A DNA stretch of 64,000 nucleotides from Catellatospora sp. KI3 (GTDB lineage: Bacteria; Actinomycetota; Actinomycetes; Mycobacteriales; Micromonosporaceae). Both the position numbers and the translations under genes were made by a program. The stretch lies in the NCBI RefSeq assembly GCF_029948125.1, contig NZ_JASAMB010000013.1, forward strand, positions 62,001 through 126,000, written 5' to 3'. The notes under the pieces were generated by a model that searched no databases, was not told the DNA's origin, and saw only the letters and a list, made by a program, of their open reading frames with translations. Positions 8,127-17,058 of the stretch are shown one piece after another (the stretch's first letter is position 1; every line of letters starts with the position of its first letter).

Positions 8127-11100
8127 TTGAAGAGGTCCTCCGGCCACCGCCCCTCCCGGCGCAGGTGGGCACACCTGCTGGCCGGCCTCCTGCTCGCCGC
8201 CGGCCCGGCGTTCGTACCGGACGCCGCGTGGGCGGCAGTGCCATACGACTGGGCGCAGGCGTCGTCCGATGCCACCCCCGCCCGCTCCGCACCCGGACTG
8301 GCCGCCGACCAGACCGGATCACCGGTGCTGTTCGGAGGCAAGGCCACGTCCGGCTGGATGAACGACACCTGGCGCTGGACCGGTACGGCATGGGCGAAGC
8401 TGACGGTCGCGCAGTCGCCGAGCGCGAGGTCGGGCGCGGTGATGGTCTACGACCCCGCTCGCCGGCAGACCATCCTCTTCGGCGGCACGGGCGCCACCGG
8501 CCTGCTCAACGACACCTGGGCGTGGAACGGCGGCTCCTGGACGCGGCTGACCCCCGGCGGCGCACCGAGCGTCCGCCAGGACGCCGCAGCCGCCTGGGAT
8601 GCCGCCCGCCAGACGATCGTCCTTTTCGGCGGCGCGAACACCGTAGGCAAGCTCCAGGACACCTGGACCTGGAACGGCACCACCTGGACGCAGGTGACAC
8701 CGTCGGCCAAGCCCCTGGCACGCTCCGGCGCGGCACTGGCGTTCGACCCCGGCTCGGCCTCGACGATTCTGTTCGGCGGATCCGCCGCCACCGCGAAGCT
8801 GCAGGACACCTGGCGCTGGAACGGTACCGCCTGGACGCAGCTGTCGATGACGACCTCACCGTCGGCCCGCACCGGAGCCGGCGCGGCCACGAGCCCCGCC
8901 ACCGGGCAGATCGTCCTCTTCGGCGGACTCGCCACCAGCGCGAGCGCGGAGACCTGGACCTTCGGCGGTACGACCTGGACCAAGCTCACCCCGGCGCACG
9001 CGCCCTCGGCCCGTGACTCCGCGGGACTCGCACCGACCGCCGACGGAGGACTGCTCCTGGCCGGAGGCAGCGGCGGGGCGAAGCCCGCGGCCGGGACCTG
9101 GCTGTGGCGCTCGGTGCCGGGGGCGCCGACTGCGGTCACCGCCACGGCGCAGGACCGCAAGGCGACCGTGACGTGGACGGCCCCGCCAGGCGGCGGGTCG
9201 CCCGTCACGTCCTACACCGTCACCGCCGCGCCGGGTGGTGCCAGCGCGACGACCACCTCGACCAGCGCGACGGTCACCGGGCTGCAGCCGGCGACCAGCT
9301 ACACCTTCATGGTGACGGCGACCAACGTGTGGGGCACCGGTGCCGCGTCGGCACCCTCCAGTCCGGTGCTCACCTGGGGACTTGCGACGGCACCCCGGTC
9401 GGTGACGGCGGTGGCCGGCAACGCCATGGCCACGGTGTCGTGGCAGCCGCCCGCCAGCGACGGCGGCAGCGCGATCACCGGCTACACCGTCACCCCGTAT
9501 CTCGGCGCTGCCGCCCAGCCGACCATGACGGTCGGACCGGCGCCCACGTCGGCCACCGTGACGGGGCTGTCGAACGGATCGGCCTACACCTTCCGGGTCG
9601 CCGCGGTCACGGCCCTGGGCAGCGGCGCCGTCGCGGAGTCGGCTCAGGTGGTCCCGGTGACCGTGCCGGGCGCGCCCCGGTCGGTGACCGCCACGCCCGG
9701 CGACAGGAGCGCGACCGTGTCCTGGCAGCCGCCGACCGACGACGGCGGCAGCGGCATCACCGGCTACACGATCACCCCGTACGCCGGTGCAGCCGCACAA
9801 CCGACCGTGGCGGTCGGCCCGGCGTCCACCTCGGCGACGATCACCGGCCTGACCGGCGGGACCGCGTACACGTTCACGGTTACCGCGCGCAACGCCAGCG
9901 GCTCGGGTAGCGCCTCGGCGCCGTCGGCCGCGGTGACGACCTGGGACCGGCCGGGTGCCCCGCGAGGCGTGACCGCCGTGCCGGGCGACCGCCGGCTGAC
10001 TGTGGGCTGGCAACCGCCGGCCTCCGACGGCGGAGCGCCGATCACCGGATACGCGATCACCACCACGGCCGGCGGAGTCCCGCAGTCGAGCCTCACCACC
10101 GACGCCGCCACGACGACCGCCACGGTCACCGGGCTGATCAACGGCATCACCTACACCGTGACCGTCACAGCGGTCAACAGCCTCGGCCAGGGACCGGCCG
10201 CCGTGGCTACCGCGACGGCGAGCGACCGGCCCAGCGCCCCGCCTGACGTCACGGCGGCCGCGGCGGGCTCCGACCGCATCACCGTCAGCTGGGACCCGCC
10301 CGCCTCGGACGGGGGCAGCCCTGTCCTTGAGTACCTCATCACGCCCTACGAGGGCACCACCGCCCTGCCGTCACGTACGGCCGCGGCCGGACCGGTCACC
10401 TTCGCCGGGCTGACCGGCAGCACCACGTACACGTTCGTCGTGGCCGCGGCCAATGCCAACGGCACGGGGGCGGAGGCGACCTCGGCACCGGTCACGACAC
10501 CGGCGACCACCTGTCCGACCGGGGGCGCGACCGACGTGTGGACCGGCGCGGCCGGGACCACCGCGTGGAGCACACCCGAGAACTGGTCGGCCGGACGGGT
10601 GCCGACCTCCGCCGACATCGCCTGCCTGCCCGCCGGTACGCGCGGCAGCGGCAGCATCGCCATCCCGGCGACCGCGCTCCGGCGACTTGCCGCCTACCGG
10701 GCCGTCACGGTCACGGCCGGGCTGAGCACCGCCGACGGCGCCGATTTCGCGGCCGACGCCGTGTGGAGCGGCGGCACCTACACCGGTCCGGGCATCACCG
10801 TCGGCCCTTCGGCGACGGTCGTGGTCACCGGGTCCGTCGTGCTCGACGGCGCGATCGTGCTCCGCAACGACGGCACCATCCGCGTGGACAGCTCGACCGG
10901 TTCGGCCGAGGTCGTCCAGCCGTGCGGCGTACCGGCCCCCGCGTCCTGGCTGAACGCCGGAACGCTGCTGTTCAGCGGTGCGGGCGGCGGCCGGGTGAGC
11001 CTCTGCTCCGGCTCGTTCACCAACACCGGCACGGTCAGCCACCCCGACACGGCCCGCGACGTGCTCACAGCCGCCCGGCTGACCAGTAGCGGCATGCTTC

Positions 11101-14100
11101 GGGCTACGGCGGGCATCCTGCACGTCTACTCGGCGGCGCTGTCGGGTGGAACCGTCGGCGGCGGCGCGGGCCAGGTCCTGCTGGACGGTCCGGTGACCGC
11201 GACGTCGGCCGTACGCTTCGCCGACAACGTCTGGGTCGTCGGTGACCTGGCCGGTGCCGTCGTCGTCCCGGCCGGAGCCGTGCTGCACGTCGGCTACGAC
11301 CCGGCATACCCGGTCGAGTGGACGGGCGCCGGATCGCTGACCGGCACTGTTTCCGGTGACGGCACCCTGCAGGTCGGGGGGTACGAGTTCAGCCGCCCCG
11401 GCAACACCTTCGCCAGCGTCGCCACCCTGTACGCCGATCTGGACATCGCCACCGTGACACTGGGCGACCACACCACCCTGGCCGCCCAGGCCGACGGCAC
11501 GCCGACCGTCATCGGCGCCGGCACGACCGTGTACGTCGCCGGCGGCGTGACCCTCGGCCGTGCCGTCGAGGTCGTCAACAACGGACGCGTCGACATCACC
11601 CTGAGCACCTACCGCACGGGCGGCACCCCGGGCCTGTCCGAGCCCTGCACCGGCCAGACCCCGGTCACCTGGCACAACGCGGGAGTCCTCCAGTTCAGCG
11701 ACACCATCGGCGCCATGGTCAGCCTGTGCCGCGGCTCGTTCACCAACACCGGTTCCATCCATCATCCCGGCCCGGCCCGCGCCGCAGTGGCCGCCGTACA
11801 GTTCACCAACACCGGGACCGTCGACGCGCAGGCAGGCTTCCTGCAGCTCTACTCGGCCACCCTGACCGCGGGCACCGTCGGCGGAGGCGCCGGGCAGGTG
11901 CTGCTCGACGGCCAGGTCACGACCACCTCCGCGGTCCGCTTCGGCGACGGCGTCTGGGTGCTCGGCATCCTGTCGGGAGACGTCGTCGTTCCGGCCTCGG
12001 TGACGCTGCATGTCGGCTACGACCCAGCGTATCCGGTGCAGACCCAGCTGGCGGGCACCGTGTCGGGCCGCGTCAGCGGCCCCGGCACCCTCCAGGTCAC
12101 CGGGCACGAGTTCCACCAGCCGGGCTACATCTACGGCAGCGTCGCCACCGTGGCCGCCGATCTGGAGGTCGCGCACGCGATCCTCGGCGACTACGCGGAC
12201 CTCGCCCCGCAGTCCGACGGGACGCCGACGGTCATCGGCACGGACACCACTGTCACCATCACCGGTTCGGTGACCGTCTCCGGCGCCGTCCAGGTGGTCA
12301 ACAACGGCCTGGTCGACGTCACCCTCACCGACTACCACGCGGGCCTCATCCCCGGCATCGCACAGCCCTGCGGCGGCGGTCAGGCGTCCTGGCTCAACGC
12401 CGGCACGCTGCGGTTCAGCGACGTGATCGGCGGCTGGATCAGCCTGTGCCCGGGATCGTTCACCAACACCGGCACGGTCACCCACCCGGGACCGGCCCGG
12501 AACGTGATCAGTGCCGGGCTGCTGCGCAACTCCGGCGATCTCACCGCCCAGTCCGGCATCCTCCAGCTGTACGCCGCGGACCTGACCGGCGGAGCCGTGG
12601 GCGGCGGCGCCGGGCAGGTCATCCTCGAAGGTCCGACGGCGACCACCGCCGCGGTGGACTTCCTCGACAACGTCTGGGTGATCGGGACGCTGGCCGGCTC
12701 GATCACCGTCCAGGGCGGAACGTTGCACGTCGGATACGATCCAGCGTTTCCGGTGGCATCGCTCACCGCCGGTACGATCAACGGCCGCGTCACCGGACCG
12801 GGCACGATGAGAGTCCACGGCCGCGAGATCAGCCAGCCGGGCAACACCTACCGCAGCATCGCCAAGATCGCCGCCGACCTCGACGTCGCCGACGTGGTAC
12901 TCGGTGAGCACACCCTGCTGGACACCAAGCCGGACGCCACGCCAACTGTCATCGGCGCCGGCGCGACCATCACGCTGGAGGTCACCCCGGCGCTGGCATC
13001 CGGGCTCGTCCTGCGAAACCACGGCACGCTCAACTTCCAGACCAACGGATACTTCACCTGCGCCGACTGCGCCTTCACCAACGAGGCGGGCGGCAGCGTC
13101 CGCCTCGACAACCCCGACGGCGCCTTCACCCACGGGTTCCTCGTCGACAGCGGAACATTCGACAACCAGGGCCTCATCCACCTCACCGGAACCCTGCCCG
13201 GAACGTGGATCTGGTTCGGCCCGCACGTCAACCTCACCGGCCAGGGCCGGGGCATGGCCGTGGTCGACGGGCTCAGGCAGCCCGCGTGGGTCGAGAACCT
13301 GCGCTCGGGAACCTACGACCAGCGGTTTGCCGCGGCCCTGACCCAGCCCGGACTGGCCGCCCTGGCGGTCAACCGGGTCACCGCCCTGGTCAACCAGCTC
13401 ACCGGCCTCGGTACGGGAACCTGCGCGAACGTCAACGTCAACCTCGGGATAGCCGGCGCGTCGACCGGCGTATGCAAAATCATCGACTCGCATGACGCCG
13501 AGGCCGTCGTCCTCAGCGTCTCCGGCAGCCTCGGTCTCGGCGTCGACCCCACGAGGTCGATCGACGCCTCCATCCTCATCCCCGACGAGCCGTCGGTATC
13601 GGTCGACGGCGGCAGCATGCTGCTGTGGAACCAAGGTCCGCAGGGCCGGGACTTCGACGTCGCCCAGGCCGACGGACTGTCGCTGTGCCAGACCAAGACG
13701 ATCGTCGTCGGCCCGGGCATCACCACCCAGCACTGCTGGGGCCCGTCCGACGGCGTGCCCTACCCGCTGGACCTACCGTCGGCATACCGGCCCGGCGTCC
13801 ACAGCGAGTACGTCGGTGTGGTGTTCGGCAGCCCGGACATCAGCGCGAACTCCTCACTGAGCTACTCGGTCACGATATCCTGCGACCGCTGGCACTACCT
13901 GACGCTGCAGACCTGCGGACCATCGAACCGGACGGCACCCACTGTCCCGAGCGACCCGGCGGTGGGCCAGACGCTGGTCGCCGACCCCGGAGCGTGGGCG
14001 GCCGGCGGGACCGGCCCGGCCTTCGCACTGACCTATCACTACCAGTGGCTGCGCTGCTCAACGCCCAGTACCAGTTCCTGCCGGGCCATCTCGGGAGCGA

Positions 14101-14231
14101 CGGCGCGCTCGTACACCCCGGCCGAAGCGGACGCGGGCAGCTGGCTGGGCCTGGAGGTGATCGCCGCCAACGGCGGCGGATTCTCGGCTCCGGCAAGCGC
14201 GCAGCTGGGCGGTCCCGTGCGCACAGGCTGA
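8127..14231 (+). CDS. Giant secreted Kelch / fibronectin III / beta-solenoid protein
   Basis: I place the start at the TTG at 8127, nine bases after GGAGG; this puts a basic N-region and signal peptide (HLLAGLLLAAGPAFV, cleavage near AWA-AV) at the front of a 2,034-residue protein. Order of domains: six Kelch-type propeller repeats ('LFGG...NDTWxWNGxxWTQL') to ~residue 325; five FN3 domains of ~92 residues starting near 9118, 9393, 9667, 9949 and 10225; a TDVWTG...NWSAGRVPTSADI segment; three ~240-residue beta-solenoid-like repeats (FTNTGTV, VGGGAGQVLLDG, LHVGYDPAYPV); and a C-terminal Ig-like domain (YQWLRC..CRAISGATARSYTP). There is no sortase motif or membrane anchor. It is probably an extracellular adhesin or polysaccharide-binding protein. 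An ATG at 8046 in frame is possible but would bury the signal peptide. Confidence 0.85.
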   Translation: MKRSSGHRPSRRRWAHLLAGLLLAAGPAFVPDAAWAAVPYDWAQASSDATPARSAPGLAADQTGSPVLFGGKATSGWMNDTWRWTGTAWAKLTVAQSPSARSGAVMVYDPARRQTILFGGTGATGLLNDTWAWNGGSWTRLTPGGAPSVRQDAAAAWDAARQTIVLFGGANTVGKLQDTWTWNGTTWTQVTPSAKPLARSGAALAFDPGSASTILFGGSAATAKLQDTWRWNGTAWTQLSMTTSPSARTGAGAATSPATGQIVLFGGLATSASAETWTFGGTTWTKLTPAHAPSARDSAGLAPTADGGLLLAGGSGGAKPAAGTWLWRSVPGAPTAVTATAQDRKATVTWTAPPGGGSPVTSYTVTAAPGGASATTTSTSATVTGLQPATSYTFMVTATNVWGTGAASAPSSPVLTWGLATAPRSVTAVAGNAMATVSWQPPASDGGSAITGYTVTPYLGAAAQPTMTVGPAPTSATVTGLSNGSAYTFRVAAVTALGSGAVAESAQVVPVTVPGAPRSVTATPGDRSATVSWQPPTDDGGSGITGYTITPYAGAAAQPTVAVGPASTSATITGLTGGTAYTFTVTARNASGSGSASAPSAAVTTWDRPGAPRGVTAVPGDRRLTVGWQPPASDGGAPITGYAITTTAGGVPQSSLTTDAATTTATVTGLINGITYTVTVTAVNSLGQGPAAVATATASDRPSAPPDVTAAAAGSDRITVSWDPPASDGGSPVLEYLITPYEGTTALPSRTAAAGPVTFAGLTGSTTYTFVVAAANANGTGAEATSAPVTTPATTCPTGGATDVWTGAAGTTAWSTPENWSAGRVPTSADIACLPAGTRGSGSIAIPATALRRLAAYRAVTVTAGLSTADGADFAADAVWSGGTYTGPGITVGPSATVVVTGSVVLDGAIVLRNDGTIRVDSSTGSAEVVQPCGVPAPASWLNAGTLLFSGAGGGRVSLCSGSFTNTGTVSHPDTARDVLTAARLTSSGMLRATAGILHVYSAALSGGTVGGGAGQVLLDGPVTATSAVRFADNVWVVGDLAGAVVVPAGAVLHVGYDPAYPVEWTGAGSLTGTVSGDGTLQVGGYEFSRPGNTFASVATLYADLDIATVTLGDHTTLAAQADGTPTVIGAGTTVYVAGGVTLGRAVEVVNNGRVDITLSTYRTGGTPGLSEPCTGQTPVTWHNAGVLQFSDTIGAMVSLCRGSFTNTGSIHHPGPARAAVAAVQFTNTGTVDAQAGFLQLYSATLTAGTVGGGAGQVLLDGQVTTTSAVRFGDGVWVLGILSGDVVVPASVTLHVGYDPAYPVQTQLAGTVSGRVSGPGTLQVTGHEFHQPGYIYGSVATVAADLEVAHAILGDYADLAPQSDGTPTVIGTDTTVTITGSVTVSGAVQVVNNGLVDVTLTDYHAGLIPGIAQPCGGGQASWLNAGTLRFSDVIGGWISLCPGSFTNTGTVTHPGPARNVISAGLLRNSGDLTAQSGILQLYAADLTGGAVGGGAGQVILEGPTATTAAVDFLDNVWVIGTLAGSITVQGGTLHVGYDPAFPVASLTAGTINGRVTGPGTMRVHGREISQPGNTYRSIAKIAADLDVADVVLGEHTLLDTKPDATPTVIGAGATITLEVTPALASGLVLRNHGTLNFQTNGYFTCADCAFTNEAGGSVRLDNPDGAFTHGFLVDSGTFDNQGLIHLTGTLPGTWIWFGPHVNLTGQGRGMAVVDGLRQPAWVENLRSGTYDQRFAAALTQPGLAALAVNRVTALVNQLTGLGTGTCANVNVNLGIAGASTGVCKIIDSHDAEAVVLSVSGSLGLGVDPTRSIDASILIPDEPSVSVDGGSMLLWNQGPQGRDFDVAQADGLSLCQTKTIVVGPGITTQHCWGPSDGVPYPLDLPSAYRPGVHSEYVGVVFGSPDISANSSLSYSVTISCDRWHYLTLQTCGPSNRTAPTVPSDPAVGQTLVADPGAWAAGGTGPAFALTYHYQWLRCSTPSTSSCRAISGATARSYTPAEADAGSWLGLEVIAANGGGFSAPASAQLGGPVRTG
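10941..12990 (+). repeat. Three tandem ~240-codon repeats inside the giant surface protein
   Basis: The repeat units begin at 10941, 11664 and 12384, where SWLNAGTLLFS, TWHNAGVLQFS and SWLNAGTLRFS occur, giving periods of 723 and 720 bases. Each unit repeats the landmarks SLC.GSFTNTG, VGGGAGQV, LHVGYDPA.PV, then LGDHTTLA-type and TPTVIG segments. The repeats have diverged at the protein level, so the duplication is old. They look like right-handed beta-helix repeats. Confidence 0.85.
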
Positions 14232-14355
14232 CCGGCCCGGACGCCGATCGTCAGCAGCAAGGACCAGGGTCGCTCAGCGTCCATCAGCGACGAGCACGGG
14301 TCCTCGTATCGCACTGCTGCGAGTGGTCGGCCCGGCGAGCGAAACGAGCAGTCGA

Positions 14356-14381
14356 CCCCTGCGGGCAGCATCCCGCAGGGG
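14356..14381. terminator. Hairpin after the giant surface protein gene
   Basis: CCCCTGCGGG and CCCGCAGGGG form a perfect 10-base-pair stem around the loop CAGCAT. It lies between two convergent genes and 50 bases before a second, stronger hairpin. No U-tract follows, as is usual in actinomycetes. Confidence 0.55.
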
Positions 14382-14406
14382 ATCAGATCGGCTGCTGGCC
14401 GACGGC

Positions 14407-14446
14407 CGGTGGTGGTCCCGCGACACCCGTCGCGGGACCACCACCG
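14407..14446. terminator. 18-base-pair bidirectional terminator hairpin
   Basis: Positions 14407-14424 pair perfectly with 14429-14446 around the loop ACCC. The hairpin sits between the rightward gene ending at 14231 and the leftward gene ending at 14453, so it probably serves both. There is no poly-U run on either side. Confidence 0.7.
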
Positions 14447-14452
14447 TCTGCG

Positions 14453-15886
14453 CTAACCGCACAGGCCGCCGCAGGTGCCGCCACCGCCGGTCGGCGCGGC
14501 CTCGCTGGGACTGGGCAGGTCGGGACGTCCCTCAGGCTGTGCCGTGGTGACCCGGGGCGGGGACAGCAGGCTGTACCCGGTGGCGAGGTCGGAGTCGATC
14601 AGCGACACGAGGCCCGGGTCGTTCGGGTTCGCCGGGTCGTTCTCGAACCCGGGCGCCGTCCAGCCGTCGACCACGGTGATCGCGGCGCCCCGCATGCGCA
14701 GCGTCTTGTCGACCATCTCGAACGTGACGATGGTGGTGTCGGCGTCCGGGTCGACGTACTCCTCGTCGTCGGGGTCGTCGCTGTCCTCATAGTGAGCGTC
14801 GTCGGTGGTGCAGTTCTCGCCGTTGGCGTCGCAGCTCTGGACGACCTGCGAGGTCGAACCCCAGGACCCGTCCTTCGAGATGTACGTGGCCGTGGTGACC
14901 ACGACCGTGCCGATGACGTTGCCGTCGTCGTCGCGGACGAAGGTCGTGCTGACCTCGAGGCCGCTCGAGCTGCCGTCCGGGTGCTCGTGCAGGTCGACGT
15001 AGGTCACGTTGGTCGTGTCGCCGTTCGGCAGGAACGTGGACCTCTTCTCGCGCGCGCCGGTGGAGGTCTCCTGGTGCTGGACGACCGTGGTCGGGCCCTC
15101 CGAGCCGTCGGAGTTGGTCGTCGTGACGACGGCGCCGCCCTCGCCGTCGCTCCTGGACGTACGGGTGGTGCCGTCGTTGAACTCGTAGCGGGTGCCGGTG
15201 CCGTCTTCGGTCGGTCTGCTGCTCTTGACCCCGCCGTGCTCCTGGCCGAAGGTGTACTGCCGCTGGTCCTTGCCGACGCTGATCAGGCTGCCGACCCCCG
15301 GCGAGCTGAAGCTGGCGCCCTCCTGGGAGAGCAGGGCGACGTCGATGCCGCCGACCTTGACACCCGGCATGGAGCCCTTGCCGCCCCTGCCGTTGAGCCC
15401 GAGGGTGAAGCCGTGCGTCGGATCCAGGTCGACGCCCCTGGTGTCGACCTCACCGAAGGTCATGCCGAGGTGCTCGATCGTCTTGCGCCGGGAGCCCATG
15501 TCGAAGGCGCCGAGAACGTCGATGCCGGCCTCGGCCCGTGCGTCGAGGATCTGCTGCGGTACGGCCAGGAACGCGCCGAGGCCTGCCTCGAAGGACGGCA
15601 GCTTGCGGTCAATGGCCAACTGCACGACCACGGTCAGCAGCGGGTGGCTCTCGGCGTCGTGGGGGTTGGTGCCGGCCATCAGTTCGTCGGCGTCGCAGAA
15701 GCCGTCCCCATCCGAGTCGACCACCCGCCAGGCGAAGTAACAGCCGGTCGGGTCGCACAGGTGCAGCGTGGCATAGCGGGGCTTGGCATCGGCGGCACGG
15801 GCTGGAGCCGCCGCGCCGAGCGAGGCTCCGAATGCCAGGACTCCCACGAGGAACACGGCCGGTAGCCGTCGCGATAGCGGATTCAT
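14453..15886 (-). CDS. Secreted protein of unknown function with a calcium-loop-like motif
   Basis: The 477-residue protein has a signal peptide (RRLPAVFLVGVLAFGASLGA, cleavage near ARA-AD). Near residue 57 the segment DSDGDGFCDADELMAGTNP matches the thrombospondin-3/dockerin-like calcium loop often seen in bacterial secreted proteins. The middle (residues ~200-340) is a Thr/Ser/Gly/Asp-rich repetitive stretch, with YTFGQEHGG, YEFNDGTTRTS and VTTTNSDGSEG, that resembles beta-hairpin repeats. An acidic linker (DSDDPDDEEYVDPDAD) and a Pro/Gly/Cys tail ending CGGLCG follow. I do not recognise a family or catalytic motif. It stands alone between convergent and divergent neighbours. Confidence 0.8.
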   Translation of the reverse strand: MNPLSRRLPAVFLVGVLAFGASLGAAAPARAADAKPRYATLHLCDPTGCYFAWRVVDSDGDGFCDADELMAGTNPHDAESHPLLTVVVQLAIDRKLPSFEAGLGAFLAVPQQILDARAEAGIDVLGAFDMGSRRKTIEHLGMTFGEVDTRGVDLDPTHGFTLGLNGRGGKGSMPGVKVGGIDVALLSQEGASFSSPGVGSLISVGKDQRQYTFGQEHGGVKSSRPTEDGTGTRYEFNDGTTRTSRSDGEGGAVVTTTNSDGSEGPTTVVQHQETSTGAREKRSTFLPNGDTTNVTYVDLHEHPDGSSSGLEVSTTFVRDDDGNVIGTVVVTTATYISKDGSWGSTSQVVQSCDANGENCTTDDAHYEDSDDPDDEEYVDPDADTTIVTFEMVDKTLRMRGAAITVVDGWTAPGFENDPANPNDPGLVSLIDSDLATGYSLLSPPRVTTAQPEGRPDLPSPSEAAPTGGGGTCGGLCG

Positions 15887-15984
15887 CCACAGAGGATGGC
15901 AGGTGCCGCGACATCAGCAGCCAGCCCTGAGACAGTTCCGTGTCCGAAAGCCGGCACGACGACCGTGCTGCCGTACGACGCGGC

Positions 15985-17058
15985 TCAGACCGCGGCGGCG
16001 GACTTCGGTGCCCCCGCCTCCAGGCCGGTCTCGTTCAGGCAGAGCCTGCCTGCGGCCAGGTAGGCCAACGCGCGCGGGAAGTCGTACAGCTCGCGCCGGT
16101 AGGTGTCGAGCACGCAGGCGACGGCGGACAGCGGCACCCGGCGGGTGGTCAGGACGGTGCCCATCCAGGACATGAACGTCGTGAACAGCTGCGGGTCGTC
16201 GACGAACAGCGCGGCGCACAGGAACTCGACGACCTGGTCCAGGTCGTACTCGGTCGCCTCGCGCTGGGCGTCGGTATAGCGGGCCACGGCGGGGATCCGC
16301 TGCGCCAGCTCCGCCATCGCGGTGGCGACCAGCTGCGGGCGGCGTTTTGCGATCAGCACGTGGTCGTCGTCGCTGACGAAGGATCCGCGCACCGCGCCCA
16401 CGTCGCCGACCGCGGGTGACGGCCATGACCGCAGCACCTCGACCGCGTGCCGGGCGTCGGCGGCCACCCGGTCGGCGCCCAGCCGCGTGCCCCAGCGCGC
16501 GTCGGGGCCGAACCCGGCGCCGCCGGCCAGCACCGGAACGCCGGCATCCTGCGCGGCGACGATGACCCGCTGCGCGGAGGTCAGGCGGGTCGGCACCGAG
16601 CAGCTGACCGCGACGACGTCGGGCCCGTGCCGGTGCAGGTAGGAGACGAGGTGTGGGGTGGGCACGCTGGCGCCGAGGAACCGCACGTCCCAGCCGTCCC
16701 AGCGCATCACCTCGGCGAACAGCCGCGCCGGCAGCGCGTGCCATTCGCCGTCGACGCAGGCGACGACCAGCACACCGCGCCGGCCGGCGTGCTCGGCCCG
16801 GCGGCGGGTGGCCAGCGCCGCCACCACCTGGTCGCTGATGTGGGTGGCGGCGTGCTCCTGCGCCACGCTCCACTCGTTGCGTGCCCACAGGTCGCCGATT
16901 CTGGCCTGGGTCGGGACCACCAGGTCGAGGAGGATGTCCTGCGGTGCCACGTCGCGTTCGGACAGGGCGAGGGCGAAGTCGACGGCAGGGACCTCGGCAC
17001 CGTGACCGACCAGTTCGAAGTAGTGCGCCCGGTCTTCGGCCGATACCGCGGCGGTCAT
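15985..17058 (-). CDS. Cobalamin-binding protein with a W-x9-EH photosensory motif
   Basis: The 357-residue protein has a four-helix B12-cap domain (residues ~10-90), then a Rossmann-type B12-binding domain (95-220) with GEWHALP supplying the expected cobalt-ligand His107. Trp58 is followed after nine residues by Glu68-His69, the W-x9-EH motif known from CarH/LitR adenosylcobalamin photoreceptors. The protein has no MerR DNA-binding domain. Its C-terminal helical domain (~230-340) is not recognised. Its ATG overlaps the stop of the upstream PP2C phosphatase gene as ATGA, so the two are coupled and probably act in one signalling pathway. Response to light or B12 state is inference. Confidence 0.8.
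   Translation of the reverse strand: MTAAVSAEDRAHYFELVGHGAEVPAVDFALALSERDVAPQDILLDLVVPTQARIGDLWARNEWSVAQEHAATHISDQVVAALATRRRAEHAGRRGVLVVACVDGEWHALPARLFAEVMRWDGWDVRFLGASVPTPHLVSYLHRHGPDVVAVSCSVPTRLTSAQRVIVAAQDAGVPVLAGGAGFGPDARWGTRLGADRVAADARHAVEVLRSWPSPAVGDVGAVRGSFVSDDDHVLIAKRRPQLVATAMAELAQRIPAVARYTDAQREATEYDLDQVVEFLCAALFVDDPQLFTTFMSWMGTVLTTRRVPLSAVACVLDTYRRELYDFPRALAYLAAGRLCLNETGLEAGAPKSAAAV

Noticed and set aside
10371-13733. 1,120-codon open frame on the minus strand opposite the giant surface protein
   Set aside because: It is an antisense shadow of the repetitive, GC-rich surface-protein gene. Its Val/Gly/Asp/Arg-rich translation has no domains, whereas the plus strand has a signal peptide and ordered repeats.
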